Positions 61,985-64,000 of a stretch of DNA of 64,000 nt are shown here, in pieces; the first letter of the stretch is position 1; every line of letters begins with the position of its first letter. A model generated the notes under the pieces. That model was not told where the DNA came from. It searched no databases and saw nothing but the letters and a program-made list of their open reading frames with translations. The stretch is from Vespula vulgaris (lineage: Eukaryota > Arthropoda > Insecta > Hymenoptera > Vespidae): assembly GCF_905475345.1 (NCBI RefSeq), contig NC_066586.1, positions 2,331,501-2,395,500 on the forward strand. The letters are read 5' to 3'. A program made the position numbers and the translations under genes.

Positions 61985-63299
61985 GAGAACATATGTGAAA
62001 GATACTATATACGAAGGTGTTCCCAGTAGGCGCTTATCAAAATGTTTTATCGCCTTTCGCGAAGTAGAAGACAAAGTTATGAGAAAAGAGAGAGAAAGAG
62101 AAGGAGAGACAATGAAAGATAAAGACGAAGAGAGAAAGAGAAAGAGAGAGAAAGTGAAAAAGATAGACGGAGAATGAAATAATACATACATACATATATA
62201 TATATATTTCGTTTCGTTTCGATGAGAGTATAGCACGCGCGATGTCTCGATGGAACGGAGATTCGTAGGAAAATCCACGCGGCTTAACGAGAAGCCACGA
62301 CGGAAGTTGAGATCCCCCGGGCTTGAATCCTAAACCATTCCTGAGGAACATTCCTCGTGGGTACGCGTCGAGTCTGTTTTCCCTTCATCTACGATGCGTC
62401 TCCACGTCTATCGGCTTAATCCGCCGTGTTAGTCCACGAGTCGCGTCAAAACTTGAACCGTCCGACATATTTCCCGCTCGTACCACTCGTTTTTGTTACG
62501 ATTAGTCGTGTTCCTTTCGACTAACATAACGTTTGCAAATCACTACCGTGCAACGAAATTCCGTTCGCTTAGTCTTTAAAGCTTCTATCCTATTTGTCTT
62601 TCAAAGTTCTATCAACGGGTAGGATAATTTAAACGAACGATAGACTTGTCTTTCTTCTTTTTATGTTTAATATTATACGAATGTATATAATATATACATA
62701 TGTATGTATAAATAAATATAAATAATATATATATTTTTTTTAATAAAGAAATAATAAGATACGATAAAATGTAACGATATCTCGATAGTAAGCTATACGC
62801 GAATTCCTCGTTTACTCTTATACGCCGATCGAAAGAGGGAAAGAATCGGACCGAACAAAAATATCGCGTCGAAGTGGAAAGAGAGAAGGTGAGCAGCAAG
62901 TGAGCTGTCGCGACTAAAATTAGTCGCTTCGCTCGTTCGGGAGAGTCTCTTCGTCTCTTGGCTACCGAGAAAGCAAGCGTCGCCTTGTCTAGCCCCTAAG
63001 TCGTGATCGTGTCGTGCCAACGTAACAAATTTTCCGATCGAATTGCGCCTACCGCGCATTTCTCCTTGTCCAAAAAAAGCAACGCCACCCATTCTTATTC
63101 CATTCGAAAGGTGACTGTCATGTTGCTCGATACGATCGTTTTTTCTTTCTTTTTACTGGGGACATAATCCAGAAATGGATGGAAAAATGCCTACACGAAG
63201 GTCCAAGAGTCGTTGAAAGAAAGAAAAGGATAAAGGGGGAGGGGACGAACGAAAGGACAACGTGGACCTAAAGAAAGAGATGGAAGGAATAGAATAAAA

Positions 63300-63326
63300 A
63301 GAGAGAGAGAGAGAGAGAGGGAGAGT
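63300..63326. repeat. (GA)n microsatellite
   Basis: About ten GA units, then GGGAGAG. Confidence 0.92.
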
Positions 63327-63474
63327 GGAAACGAGAAAAGGAGACTCCATTCAGGCAGCAGAAGCATTAACTCGGCAAGGCAGCCACCCAAAAGAAGACC
63401 ATTAACTACATCTACTGGATGGAAGAAAAACAGAAGGGTGCCTCTTACTGTCTCGCCCTTTCTCTCTCTCTTTC

Positions 63475-63475
<1 letters not shown>

Positions 63476-63506
<31 letters not shown>

Positions 63507-63530
63507 CCTATCTATCTATCTCTTTCTTTC
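63476..63530. repeat. (CTAT)n microsatellite
   Basis: About ten CTAT units with one CTAC variant, then TTTCTTTCTC. Confidence 0.96.
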
Positions 63531-63735
63531 TCATATATGTAAGTCTCTTGCTTCCTTTATCCACGACATGCTGTTTCCATTACAAGACTAATAGTTCTTC
63601 TCGACATTCGTAACGGTACGTCCACCGTTTGGACGTAGTTTCTGCTTTCAAGACGATCCATCGACTTTCCACGCATCCTACCACAACACAAATTTGGCAT
63701 TGCCTTCTGAAAATCATACTAGTACTCAGTTTTCT

Positions 63736-63738
<3 letters not shown>

Positions 63739-63767
<29 letters not shown>
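63739..63767. repeat. (CT)n microsatellite
   Basis: About 14 CT units. Confidence 0.94.
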
Positions 63768-63770
<3 letters not shown>

Positions 63771-64000
63771 CTTTGTCCGAATTACAACGAAGGAATATCG
63801 TATATCGCTCGTAATCACCACGTTGATTTATGACGGTGAACGTCGTTCTTTTCTCGCGATAACTACTTGCCACCTTTGAAACGATCTCTCTTTTATGGAA
63901 GCTATTCCACGTACTTTCCCTCTTCTCGATGGGGAGAAAATTTTCCCATGGAAAAAGTTTCCTCGAAAAATAAAAATAAAAAGAGAGAAAAGAGAATGAA

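Larger units (their letters stand above)
59781..64000. other. Noncoding stretch, repeat-rich
   Basis: T-rich DNA at 60500-60660, purine tracts at 60290-60375 and 60930-61040, A-rich DNA at 61705-61790. The segment 61180-61440 is complex and GC-richer with a small TCGCC...GGCGA hairpin near 61347. 62230-62520 is also complex. No exon, tRNA or transposon protein was recognised. Confidence 0.55.

Noticed and set aside
1..64000. Transposase, reverse transcriptase or integrase remnants
   Set aside because: None of the frames shows catalytic motifs or sustained non-repetitive coding sequence of the expected length.

Overview
The window looks like nuclear DNA from an insect, most likely a hymenopteran (bee, wasp or ant). 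This is an inference from style: moderately AT-rich sequence, many TCGA/CGA motifs (CpG is not depleted), very dense (GA)n/(CT)n, (GATA)n, (GTC)n, (CATA)n and (TTCC)n microsatellites, and a spliceosomal exon with a GT-AG boundary. Nothing bacterial, viral or organellar is visible: there are no operons, Shine-Dalgarno-led genes, rRNA or CRISPR arrays.

Only one coding segment is well supported. It is a 163-bp internal exon on the + strand at 41387-41549, flanked by a good acceptor (branch-like CGTTAAC, pyrimidine tract, TTTCCAG) and a good donor (AG|GTAAGG). It encodes the first half of an immunoglobulin C2-type domain, with KLVC, then HWLKDG, then LKIQHKR. The pattern resembles the Ig domain of neuregulin-type EGFR ligands, so the best guess is the insect neuregulin-like ligand vein. 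That identity is tentative because the second half of the Ig fold and any EGF domain lie outside the recognisable part of the window.

I see no other convincing exon. The 41 kb upstream and 22 kb downstream are therefore read as introns (or intron plus intergenic DNA) of a very large gene. Almost all long open frames are translations of microsatellites: SLSLSL and RERERE from (CT/GA)n, YLSIYLSI from (CTAT)n, RLRLRL, DEDEDE and RRRR from (GACGAA)n, and FFLSFFL from T-rich tracts.

Layout: 1-9 kb, microsatellite-rich with a CpG-rich hexamer repeat at 7.45 kb. 9-9.6 kb, a GC-richer non-repetitive block with a homeodomain-type inverted site. 9.6-24 kb, repeat-rich, with a pyrimidine-rich stretch at 20.1-21.1 kb. 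24.0-24.66 kb, unusually repeat-free. 25-35.7 kb, repeats with a GC-richer block at 28.9-29.3 kb. 35.8-36.4 kb, the most GC-rich complex block, with two adjacent perfect hairpins. 41.4 kb, the Ig exon. 44.6-44.9 kb, a CACGTG palindrome and a MITE-like 112-bp inverted repeat. 45-64 kb, further repeats, including a long (GACGAA)n array at 57.5 kb whose open frame runs into a good splice donor, plus several repeat-poor blocks (47.4, 52.7, 59.3 and 61.2 kb) that could be conserved regulatory elements.
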